Source: Rallus limicola (taxonomy: Eukaryota > Chordata > Aves > Gruiformes > Rallidae). From it: a stretch of 64,000 nucleotides of DNA. The stretch's first letter is position 1, and each line of letters begins with the position of its first letter. The notes beneath the pieces were generated by a model. That model was not told the DNA's origin. It searched no databases and saw only the letters and a list, made by a program, of their open reading frames with translations. This document shows, piece by piece, positions 1 through 11,900 of this stretch. The stretch spans positions 50,468,179-50,532,178 of the forward strand of contig JAKCOZ010000003.1 in the NCBI GenBank assembly GCA_022605955.1. Direction: 5' to 3'. The position numbers were made by a program, and so were the translations under genes.

Positions 1-383
1 ATTTGCCAGTATGTTTGCATTACAGATTGCTCAAATTCCGGTAGGGTGTTTACTATACTACAAGGCAAAATTGTTACTTTATGGACACTTACATTATAAT
101 GCTTGTTCGGACACTTCATGTAGCAGAATATGTATATATACAATATCACTTTGTTCCCAGCTGCTTTGAGGTTGTTAGTGAGTCCATTTCCTTTTTCTTA
201 TGGAGTATATTGTGGCTACAGATAAGTGGTCCTGTTTTCACTGTTACCCTTCATGAGCTTGGAGAATCATCCTGCCCCATATCTACCTGGATTGGTGCAG
301 CCTTTGCAGATTTATTAAAAAAAAACCCCAACCTGTTGCTTTTATTAGTAAACTGAAACTGTAATAACTTTTGCCTTAAAAGC
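1..383. other. DEPDC1B upstream intron sequence, no clear feature
   Basis: AT-rich sequence, presumably inside a DEPDC1B intron. It contains a 91-codon + frame (81-356) without recognisable domains. It borders the retroviral remnant that follows and could belong to that element's 3' end, but I see no clear LTR. Confidence 0.3.
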
Positions 384-1680
384 CTATGCTTCTGGGGTTA
401 TGTATATTCTGAATCTTTTCTCCAGTGTATCTTGTATATGAGTGTTCTCATATCTTCTGAACTCTTGGGACCTCTTCAATAATTTTTGGATACGGACATG
501 TGTGGAATTGTCTGGTAATCCAGTGGTCCTATTCCAATCAGTGCACCAGTCAGTAGTCTGCATGTAATCACAGTCACCATGTTGGGGGTGCTCCTCATGC
601 CCTGGGTATATGCATTCCCTATGTTGTGTTGGTGCACTGGTCCCCAGAAGAAGGACCATAGCTTGTCCCAGCTGTTTTACAAACAGTCTCAAACTTTAGT
701 GGTGGTTAGGAAATACCTCAGTTGTCTAAGTTCCATTTGCCTTAGGGGTCCATTGTAGGATGTATTCCCCATCCTCAGCATGCCACGTTAGACTGCTGTG
801 ATATTATTTTCCACATAGCCTTCCAAATTTGGGTCAGACCCATGGCCAATACTCTGCAGGTAACTGGTGAAGAATCAGGTTGAGGAAAAACTAGGGGTGC
901 TGTGATCTGACTAGTATTATGCATGAGTCTGAAAGCTTGAATTACTTGCAATCTGAGATTTGGGGTTTCTTGTTCTCCAAGTGAAGCCATTATTAACATG
1001 ATCATGAGAATCCACATGGCTGTCTCCATGTTAGAATTTTGGTTTCCAAATTATTATCAATATAAATAACACAATTTTAACCATACAAATTAATAATTCT
1101 TGAGGACACTCCAGTTCAGTGTAGGATAGCCTGTTGTCCTATGTACAATTTCTTGTCAGCAGCATTCCTGTTACATGAAAAAGAGGAAAAATGCCTGGTC
1201 ATATGATTGACAGATGTTAAATTAAAAGGTGGGTGCTGTCCACCTAGTACTGATGGTAGTTTTTCCAGAGCTATCATTCATTTTCCAACTTTGGTTTACT
1301 AATTCTGCAATGTTTGGTACAGCTGCTGCTACAGGTGCAGTGTTGGCCTTCACTTGTGTGTAACAAGTTTTAAATCACCACTATCTGACTTTGTTAGTGG
1401 CCAGACAGGAGAATTATTGGGAGAGTGTGTGGAAGTGATAGGATGGCTTTTTTTCAAATCTCTTACAACCTTGTCAGTGCCCAAATGTGTGGCTGCTGGC
1501 AGGCAGTTCTGCTTTACACCAGTAAGTTTTGGTGAGGATAAAGTTATAGACATTTCTAATAAATTTATAGATTACATATTATATATATGGCAGTCTTGCT
1601 GCCATAAGACTCTGTTCTTTGGTTGCTTCTCATATCAATATTGTGAATCACCACCTACAATCACTGTGTAAGAGATAAAT
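384..1680 (-). mobile_element. Decayed endogenous retrovirus fragment, antisense to DEPDC1B
   Basis: Read on the minus strand, 1553-1350 encodes a reverse-transcriptase-like N-terminal stretch with SPNNSPVWPL, the motif that lies just before the catalytic core in retroviral pol. The reading continues below 1350 in a frame with NTAPVAAAVPNIAELV, also typical of that region, and then breaks. Next on the same strand, 1029-775 opens with a hydrophobic leader (MWILMIMLIMASLG) like an envelope signal peptide. After it, 692-384 carries cysteines and two N-glycosylation sequons (NRT, NST). The pol-then-envelope order fits one provirus. Most of pol is missing and both parts contain stops, so it is a non-functional relic. 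The pol match is the stronger part; the envelope call rests on position, leader and sequons. No LTR was identified. Confidence 0.55.
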
Positions 1681-2860
1681 AGGCACTTGTGTTTTTAACC
1701 TCTTAGAGGGAATTTCCACAATAGCCTGTTTGGAAAAGTATCTTTTGCCATTTTGCAGGACTACATATCCCAAATAAATAGTTATTTCATATTTGTAATC
1801 CAGTTACTTATGTACACTTTGAATGCATCTTTGAAGTTAACCAGGCTTCTGAGAGGAAAAAGAAGGTCCTTGGAATTTTAATAATAGGTAGAAGATTAAG
1901 AGGGAAGAAGGAAAAGACAGTGCTAAAGACAAGTAAGACAAGCGAGTACTTTAGTTACTAAGCAATTATCTGCTGAGGTTTTAACATGTTACAACCTCCA
2001 ACTGTTGTCCCTAGATTTCCACAGAAGCATCCTGGCCTGATAAGACCAGACACTAATTTCAGAGGGTGCTATTTGTTTCACACTAGCTTAGTCTAGTCCC
2101 ATGGAACAACAGGTTATTGGAATAATTAATAGCATTCCTGGAGTACATTTTATGTTTTGTTTGTGATCCCAAGGAATACTGTTAACAAGCTTTAGGACTT
2201 CTCTGAGATGTCAATCAAAGAACTGGGAATGATTATGAATTTTGCCTTAAGACATGCTGGTGACACAAATTCTGTTGTATGTTCACCCACTGACACATTG
2301 ATTGTAATCTTCAAGCTTGGATGTGAAGGTTGCATAAAGGATAGTAGTACCTTGCATTGTCTGTTTTACTTTATTCTAATGGTGGACTAGATGGGTGTCT
2401 TCAGCTGTATCGATTTGCTTTTGCTTTCTTCACGTATAGAACCTGCTAATGATCTCAATGTTGGTTACTATCAGTATATGCTGAAGTAGGATGAATATCA
2501 GTCTTTGATATCTTGACTAATATTTTTTCTGTAAGTAGATGTTTGGTCTTAAAATGGGAATTGAAAGCAAGTTCAGTTGAATTTATTGTAATCGTAGAAA
2601 GGATCTGAACATAAGACTAGAGGCTCTTGACTACTGAGTTTTAATGGCTATTCTGACTCATAATCTTTTCAGCTTTGGACAAGTGACACAATTGAGAAAA
2701 GATGCAACCTATCTGTGAACCTAAACAGTCACTTGTATCCTGTAGACTATTGGAATTTAGGAATATTTCAAGTACTTGCAATAGAGTGCATGCTCTATTA
2801 TATACTTATTAATATTTGAAAAGTAACAAGTTAATGAAGAAAGTTTTTTTCTGATTTCAG
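1681..2860. other. Intron of DEPDC1B, no recognised feature
   Basis: AT-rich intronic sequence. I looked for the preceding DEPDC1B exon (end of the DEP-domain linker) and did not find it here. The line near 2380 (GGTGGACTAGATGGGTGTC) weakly resembles a CR1 3' end. Confidence 0.4.
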
Positions 2861-2988
2861 AACTCTGAGATGTGGTACAAGCGACACAGTATAGCTATAG
2901 GGGAGGTACCAGCATGCAAACTTGTGTTCCGCAGAGAGCTAACACAAACAAACATAGAAGAAATATGGAAATCCATGACTTTGTCACA
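2861..2988 (+). CDS. DEPDC1B: DEPDC1B exon ([10 protein letters not shown]... to MTLSQ)
   Basis: A TTTTTTTCTGATTTCAG acceptor precedes the exon and ACA|GTAAGT ends it. It opens on a full codon (AAC) and ends two bases into a codon (CA), which the next exon completes to CAG (Gln). It encodes the linker between the DEP and RhoGAP-like domains ([13 protein letters not shown], then [11 protein letters not shown]). Confidence 0.93.
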
Positions 2989-5900
2989 GTAAGTATACTT
3001 GTGACTCATTTGCTACTAGAGTAAAACTGTCTAGCAGATACTACTTTTCTCTGGTAGTGCTTGTAATTTCACCCACTTGCCTTTCATTGCTGCCATCAAA
3101 GCCACAGTGGCTAGACTAACTATACTGCTTGTTATTTTCTGAATTCATTATTCAAATAAAGTTTACGAAGAAATTTTGTTGTGCTTAATACCTTTTTGTC
3201 TGTTTTTTGTTGTGTTACACAGGTCCTTTTGCTGCATGGGCTTTGCCATGTTTAATCATTTTTTCTCAGTCACTCTCTTTTGTTTCTATGAATAGAAGCA
3301 GCTCTGAAGTGAAATAACAAAAATTATTGTACTTGACATTGAAAGCTTTCGTATGGGATAAGAAATGGAATAGCTAATTAATTGCAGATGACTTGAGGAT
3401 TTAGATATTTGTTACTATTTCCAAAAGAAACATCCAATGTAAAGTTAAAGGCATTGCTTTAGCTAATTTTTTTTTTTTTTTTTCTATATAAATAGCCTAT
3501 TTTTACAGCACATTTGAGGCCTTACTAATGATTACTTTTTTCTAAACCTGGCACATTATCTCCATGTAATAAAGTTGGTGCTGAGGCAAGCAGCTCTGGT
3601 GCTTGCACCAGAAAATCTCCATGAGTGGAGAAACCTTCTAAGAGCCTGCAGCTCACATGAGACCTCAGCTGGGCCAGGAGCAGCAGTGGCCAAGGCCTTC
3701 CCAGCATACACAGAAGTGTCTACAGAGCATTAGCAACCTGGACCACTGTGACCAGGGATGGCAAACAGGTTGAGGCAGTTTGTATGGAAGGGCACACAGG
3801 GAGTGCATTGTATTTCTGCCAGCTTGACTGTGGAGTCATGCTATTCATCTGGGAGAAAGCCATGGACTCTGCACCCACCACAGCTGGGACAGCTTCCTAG
3901 ACAGAGCTCTAACAAGAACATGAATCCACACAGGTGTCATGTTGCAGGGTGTGCCCTACTCTTACACCAGTAGTGGCTTGCTGTAGTCAGTATAGCTATG
4001 GCAGATGTGTTTCAGGTAGTGAATCTCCTCCACTTAGTGGGAGAGTTCTGTCAGAAGGTAAGTAGGTTGAGGAGTATTACAGAGTCCGAGGGAGGTAGGT
4101 TACTGGAACCATGCCCTACCCCATGGTGAAGGCCCCTCAGGCAGATGGGACATGTTATATGTATAATTCCCTGTCCTTTGTCCACCTGGCAGATAATGCT
4201 GACATAAAAAATAGGAGGCAATGGCAACAAGTTCCTTCCTAGTGTAGCAAGGGCATCTCTTCTGTGACTATCCAACCTTCCCAGGTGCCCTTGCATAGTA
4301 GGTATGAATGTCTGCATGTGGAAGCAAGATAAAGTCAGCCTACGCCCTATGTCAAAACCACTTCCACATGGGGCGGGGGGAAATAGAGGAGTCACTGTCA
4401 TAAAAGACTCTTCTATGAACGGAACAGAAGATCCAATATGCAGATCAGGCCCACTTCTTGGTGAAGTCTGCTGTCTCCCTGGGGTCTGTGTTAAAGATGC
4501 TAAGAGAAAGCTTCCTAGCCTGGTACAGCACTCATTATTATCCATTATTGATTTTTTTGGTTTTTTTTCATGTAGACCGTAATGATTTCAATAAGAACGC
4601 CAAGGGCAAGGAAGAGAGACTTTAGAGTCTTGGGATGACTGATTAAGGGATAAGGAGCACAAGAATCATTCTCTTTCCAGATGCAGGGACCGATGAGGGA
4701 AGAAGCAGGAAGACTGAGCAGATCAATGCCTGGCTGTAAGATGTATAACAAGAATTTTGTTTTGTTGGTTTGTTCTTGACCACTCAGCCAGGACAATGGC
4801 AGTGATGAATTATTCTACAAAGAATTAAGGAACGTCTCTAGATCAAATGCCCTTTTCCTTATATGTGATTTTAGATTCCCAGACATCAACTGGGAATATC
4901 ATACAGTGGACACAAAAAAAAATCCAGGAAATTCCGGTAGCATGTTGAAGATGATTTCTTGGTGCAGGTACTAATGGAGTTTACTAGGAAAGATGCCCTC
5001 CCAGGTTTTTGTTTGCAAAGATGGACTTTTGGGCAAAGTGGTGATTGGTGGCTGATATTAAATTAGGAGGAGCTGTGGACTCCCTCAAGAGTAGAAAGGC
5101 TTACAGAGAAAACTGTATAGACTAGAGAGCTGGACAAACACGAGCCATGTAAAATTTAGCAAGAGCAAGTGTCACCAATACTGTGCCTGGGTTGGGGTAA
5201 TTCTGATTATGTGTACTAACTGGAGGGCAAGAGGCTGGACAACAGCCCTGTAGAAAGAGATCTGTGGGTTTGGGTTGATGACAAGTTGAATATTAGTCAA
5301 CAGTGTGCTCCAGCAGCCAAAAAGGTGAATTGTGTCCTTGGTTGCCCTAAGCACAGGATAGCCAGCTGACTGAGGGCATTAGTTGTTTCACTTTACACTG
5401 CACTGGTGGGGCCCCACATTGAGTTCTGTGTGCAGGTTTGGTCCCTTTAATGTAAGAAGGACATAAAATTTTAAAGACTGTGCCCAGAGGAGGCAATCAA
5501 GGTGGTGAAATGTTTGGAGGGCAAGACTTAGGAGATGTGCCACCTGTCCTAGGAAGCCTGCTTTGGCAGGAGGGGTTGGACTTGATCTCTGTAGGTCCCT
5601 TCCAACCCTTACAATTCTGTGAATCTGTGAAGTAGATGATGTTACTTGGTTTGTTCAGGTTGAAGAAGTTGCTGAGGGGTGAGCCTTTCACAGTGTGTAT
5701 CTTCCTCAAGGGGGACAGTGACGATCATCTCTCTCTGGTGACCAGAAACAGGACACAACAAAAGGAAATGAAGGTGCATCAAGGAAGTTCAGACTGGATA
5801 TCAGGAAAAGGTTCTTCAGAGAGAGCGGTCAGTCACTGGAACAGGCTCCCAGGGTAGTGATCACATAAGTGAGCCTGCAAGAGTTAAGGGAGTGCCTGGA

Positions 5901-8900
5901 CAATGCTCTTAGTCATGTGGTTTAATTTTAGTTCTGACAGAAGCAGTGAGTTGGCCTCAATGATCATTATGTACCCTTCCAACTGAAGGTATTCTATGAA
6001 ATGGAGAGATCCCCTTTCAGAATAATATTTATTTATTATCAAAATCATATTTATTTATTTACTACATGTTAGCCTTTTTCAGATTAGATGATATATGAAC
6101 TAATGTTTATGTATTTTTACAGGTTACAAAAGGTCTTGGGTTTGGATTCTCTGGATGAAGTGCTAGACACAAAACTTGTGAATTCAAAGCATATAGTCCA
6201 AAATGTATACAATGTCAATAAGCAAGGCATTGTTGTTTTGGAAGACAAATCAAGTGAGTATTTTAGAAGCTTCCCTCTAATTTTTATACTGTAGTTCAGT
6301 ATCTATACTAGAGTTTTTAGACAATATGGCATTGTTGTCCTCTGATAACAAATTGGTATTTATTCCATATTTACTCTCTTAATTGTATTCCTGCTTTAGC
6401 AGGCTTGAAAGATGAAGGCGAAAGAGCAGCAACTTTTATCAAGATGTAATTACTCACTTCAAGCTGGCTTTCTCAGCTAGCCTTTAACTGCTTGGAGTGT
6501 TAATATGAGAGAAATGTATATTAAGAATTGGGAAAGTATCAATATATATTCTGAGAGATGTTTAAAATGTCTCTGTTTTGAGTTTTCAGTCAACGTGTTT
6601 TGAAACTAGTACCAAGTTGAAAACCGCTTTGCGTGTCAGGGAAAAAACAGAGCATCTTCACTGCTGTGATACATTACAGTCTTATTGCCACCATATCTTC
6701 CACAAGATTTGTAGATAAGTGAAATATAAGATTGCCACCTGGTTTGGTACTTGAATGAAACCTCTTCTGGAGCACAAGCATGTTCATTTTAAAGACAGTT
6801 GGCATACTTCTAGATATAAACTTCATTTTTTTGTAGAAATGACTGAATTGAATGGCTGGGGTGTTTTACATACTCTTCAAGCAAAATAAGCACTGTAACA
6901 CACTAGTGAAGGTGTAGCTTGAACTAGTTTGTCTGATTTTTGCAGGGCAGGTTAAGGATTTGTGATGTGATGTTTTGCTAATTGAGTTGTAAGAGCAGTA
7001 GGTGTAACTAGTTGACATTCAGCACTGCAGGTGCTAAAGTACAGATGTAATTCAAGCTAGGTCCTCCATAAAAATGTCTTTCCTTTTTAATCAATTGACC
7101 TACTATATAGGGGGAGCTTCTTTAAGAATTTTCAGGTTCACTTTTACAGTCAACCATTTTTCTCCTTTTAATTTCTGTCTGTTTCTTCCCTGTGCAGAGG
7201 AACTACCTCACTGGATATTATCAGCAATGAAATGTCTGGCAAACTGTAAGTAAATTGAGGATGGGGGGAAAAAAAACCCACCCCCATAAAAATCAATTGA
7301 ATTTGCCTGGGTCTTTACCATTTCATCAAATCCCTTTTATATTCACAGTCAATACATTTTCTGATTATCACTTTAAATGAAGTTGGAAAAGACCAGCCAG
7401 TGTATGTTACTCTGCAAGTACAGCTTATTTAATGGAATACATAAAAAATTAATATCTGTATTTTTCCTCTACTAGAGGAAAAACACACAACTGTGTTTTC
7501 ACTAGACCTTTTGTAAATAGATGAATTAAAAAAATCACTACAATTTCACATATATGTTGAAGAGTGAGAAATGATTTTAAACTTTGGGGTTCTGTTTTGG
7601 GTTTTTTTTTTTTTTGCTTGAAGTTGCGTTTTTATTGGCTGAATTAGAAACTATAGTCTGGCTGGTGTCTGCAATTTTGTTTTTTTTTTCCTAGGGCCCA
7701 GCTGCTCAGAATTGAAGCAGCCTACATACTCAGGATTTGAAAGAGATGTCTTCAAAACTATAGTGGACTACTTTGGCCAGATCAAAGAACCTCTTCTCAC
7801 ATTTAATTTTTTTGATGTTTTTGTTAGTGTGTTAGGTAAGTAGTTTGGGATGTAATGAAAGAATTATTCTTTTGAATTAACTTCCTGGAATTAGTTTACT
7901 ATACAAATATTGTCACAGTTAATTTCATTAGATCTGGGATCCTGTTCTATGTGTTATACATAGAGAACAGTTTAATATTTGACTGTATTTCATATTACAA
8001 GATAGTTTTATTCCTGTGTCTTTTGAGTCACGTTAGTCTGAAAGTTTTCCATTGCTTGTCTTTAGAGTTTTTAAAGCAGCTGTTCACAGTTTAACACCAC
8101 CACACCTAACAGATGGATTTTAACAGATTTTTTTCATTTATTTAATTTTTTTTTTTAACAAATGCTTGTCTCCTAACTCACATAAGCTTTTAGAAATTGC
8201 TTGACTGATGTCTAGACTAAAAAAGGCTTAGGGCTGTAAGAACTGTTTTTAACCTTGGCAATATGACATCTGAAGGGAATTTAAAGCCTTCATTGCTTAA
8301 ACGTGGAATAGACATTAACTAATCTTGTGTTTTAGTGAAGCAATAGTTTAATTGTTAACTCCACCTTTTTAAGGGTTCATGCTATATGGATGTCACCTGC
8401 TCTTTAGCTACAGATGGCCCATTGGAAGACAGTAAATGTGAAAATATGTTACTACATTTTATGTTTACATTTCAGAAAAGAACAACCAAGTTCTATAGCA
8501 AGCATGCTTTGTAGCATATCACTTTTTTTCTGAGGTTCTTCAAGTGGGGACAGCATTGCTTTTAATAAATTGAGATGAAAAAGAAATTCAGAATAACACT
8601 TATATCTGGGGTTTAGTATTTTTTTACTTTGCTAATTGACAACCTTGCTTTCGTCAAAGATAGTTCCTTTATTGACTTCTTTTTCTTAGACAACAGATAT
8701 TCTTGATAATTTTTTTCCTCTCTTTGTACTCTGTTGGCTTTTCCATTGTACTTCATATCTTTCAGGTTCTAAGAAATGTTTTATTATACAGTATTTCACA
8801 GGTGTGAAAATGAGAAGAAAAAATTCAAGCCAGCGTTTATGTGGAAATGAAAAGAAATTGTGCACTTCTTAAAAAAAAAAAAGTAATTTTGTGATCTTGC

Positions 8901-11900
8901 ACAAAAAAATAAGGTGTTACTATGGAATAGTTTCTTACTAACAAAAATAGATTTACACAGAAAATCGTGGGAAAACAGACTTTCAAGAACTACTTGGTTT
9001 GTTTTCTGTCTTCATACTTAGACAATTTACTTCAAAGTATTGGCAGCACATGTTGGAAAATGTCACTTTTCTCTAGACACCTGACACAGGTATTTGAATG
9101 ACTACAAAGCTGCATTTGGCCTTAGTGGGATGATCAGGGATATCCGAGTTAGGTACCTTCACTGACGGGTATGGGGTTAGGCCAGATGATCTCCAGGTGT
9201 CTTTTCTACTTTTTATATAATTCAGAAGTATGTTCCCTATCTAGCCAGTGGAGGGACTTAAATATGACAATTCAGCATACTTGTGGGGAAGCAGAACTCT
9301 TCTTTTTGTATTCAAAAGTACTTAAAGCCTGTAGTATGAAAATGAACAAGCAGATTCAAGGCAGAGGTGCCAAATTTGCAGGTTTGATAGCAAGGTCTTC
9401 TCTAAGCTCTAACATGCTCAAATTTTCTCAACAGTTTGTAAAAAGAACTAGTCAGATTTAACTTCTATAGGTGTGATGGATGTACCACTATTGTCAAAGC
9501 AGTCATTGGTGCTTAAACACGTAGTTCTTTATTTTATTGTGGTCCCAGGTTTTTTGACTGTGGTTAATAAATGTGTGCACAGAGGGTTATAAAAGAGCAG
9601 AGGATGAAAAAAAATCTTGTAGTTTTTCATGTCTACTAATAGCTAGAGTTGTTGGTTGTGGTTATTAATATCTTCCAGTGCATTAGAAGGAAGTATTGTA
9701 CTTAAACAAGGTGTCCAGTGGGAGATGAGGCAAGTTCTAGGCATAGCTTCCCAAACTCTTTGGGAAGTCTCGAATGAGTAGGAAAGGAATTTGGGGAGAC
9801 AGATTTAGAAGTGTTAAATTTTATGGAAATATAATAACTGAGAGATTTTGTTCATTTTCCTGATCTGTTATGTACCAGGTCTGCTGCAAAAGCACAGCAA
9901 GGCTGTAGAAGCTCTTCAGATATCTTGTCTTCTGCTGCCACCAGAAAATCGGAAAAGACTACAGCTGTTGGTGAGGATGATGGCAAGAATTAGCTTTAAC
10001 AAGGATTTGCCACCGCTTTGTGAATCAGTGAGGACCAGAACCTTGGTATGTATAGTGTAAGGCAAAACCTCTACACGTGGCTTTTGAAGTAGCTAGTAGT
10101 AGTACTAGATTCTTGCCATAAAGTGCTTACAAAACACAATTTGCTTGTTTGAAGAACAGTTTGTCTATTCCAGCTATATGGAAAGCTACTCTGAATTTGA
10201 ATAAATTGGGATTTCATGGTCAGTTGTGAGCAAATTAAGAATGAGTTCAGAATTTGGAGCTTTCCATGTCTTTCAAAGTTAAATCACCACTGATTTTGCT
10301 ATTGAGTAGAAGAAGAAAATATACAGTAGATGGGGTCTCCAGTGTTCTCTGGTTCAGATAGTGTGTGAGAAAGCCTGCCCATTTTAGTCATATTTAGAAA
10401 TATGTAGATGAATATTTTGATTTGCCTGTTTTCAGCCATGCAAAAAAAAAAAGGCTACTAGTTTCCCAGTACTAATTTTTTCATCACTAGGGACAGAAAT
10501 CTCTGAAAGTAATCAGATTTTCATAATGCCTTTTTCTTTGTTTCTCATGTTCTTCCTGTACTGCTATTTGTAGTTATTACTGATGTTTGCAACAGCATAT
10601 TATTTTGAAGTTATTAGGCCTAAGTATTAGCAGTTCCAACTGGCCAAGAACATATCCTTCTTTTGGTTAATGCTCAAGTCTTTTGCAAGAGAAAAAGAGA
10701 AAACTCAGCTGTTGAGCCATTCCATAAAAATCCTATAGTAGCATTCATTAATCTAAATTTGTTCCATAGCAATTAAATTTTTAATTAACTGTGAATAATA
10801 TTTGATTGAAATAATTAAATTCTTGACTGCTGAGGTTATAATTTAATTAACTGTAAATGGTCTTTGATTAAAATAATTATTTTATAATTTAAACGTTATT
10901 TTTAGAAGTGAATCCTTTACAGTCCAAGTATTTTGCTGTAAGTTTTAATTTAGCAATATGGTCTATGGCACATTACTGATGTGACTGATGCACAGACAAA
11001 AAACCCTTGTAATGAATGAGCAGAGGCCAATGGGATGCAGTTCAATGTGGTGAGGTGCCAGGTCCTGGGCTTTGGTCATAACATCCCCAGGCAACGCTAC
11101 AGGCTTGTGGCAGGGTGGCTGGAAAGCTCTACTGATGAAAAGGATCTGGGGCTGTTGGTTGACACTTTCTTGAACATGAGCCAGCACTGTGCCCAGGTGG
11201 TCAAGAAGGCCAAAAGCATCCTGGCTAGTATCAGGAGTAGCATAAGCCAGCAGGACCAGGGAGGTGATCATCCCTGTGTTCTCATCTCTGGTGATGCCAT
11301 ACCTTGAATAGTCTGTTCAATTTTAGGCCCCTCCCTACAGAAAAGATATTGAGGCCTTGGAGTTTGTCTAGAGAAGGGCAATGAATCTGGAACCCAAGTT
11401 TTGTGAGGAGTGTCTGAGGGGATTGGAACTGTTCAGTCTGGAGGAGGCTCAAGGCTCTCTACAACTACCTGAAAGGAGGTTGTGGTAAGCTGAGGGTTGG
11501 CCTCTTCTTGCAGATAACTAGCAATAGGACAAGAAGGAATGGCTGCAAGTTTTGCCAAGGGAGGTTCAGGTTAGAAATTAGGAGAAATTTCTTCTCAGGA
11601 GTGGTTAGGCATTGGAAGGGGTTGCCCAGGGAGGTGGTGGAGTCACTGTCCCTTGGGGTGTCTAAGGAAAGGTTTGATGAAGTACTAGGGGACATGGTTT
11701 AGTAAGTAATGTAGGTGGTAAGGAGACAGTTGGACTAGATGGTCTTGGAGGTTGTTTCCAACCTTAATGCTTCTATGACTGCTTAAGCATGAGACTACAT
11801 GATGTAAGCTGGACCTGAAATTTGGTTTGATGATTGCAAAATAAGGTATGAAGTTTTCTTTTTGCTGCTTAACTTCTATTAAATTCCTGGGTTATTTTTT

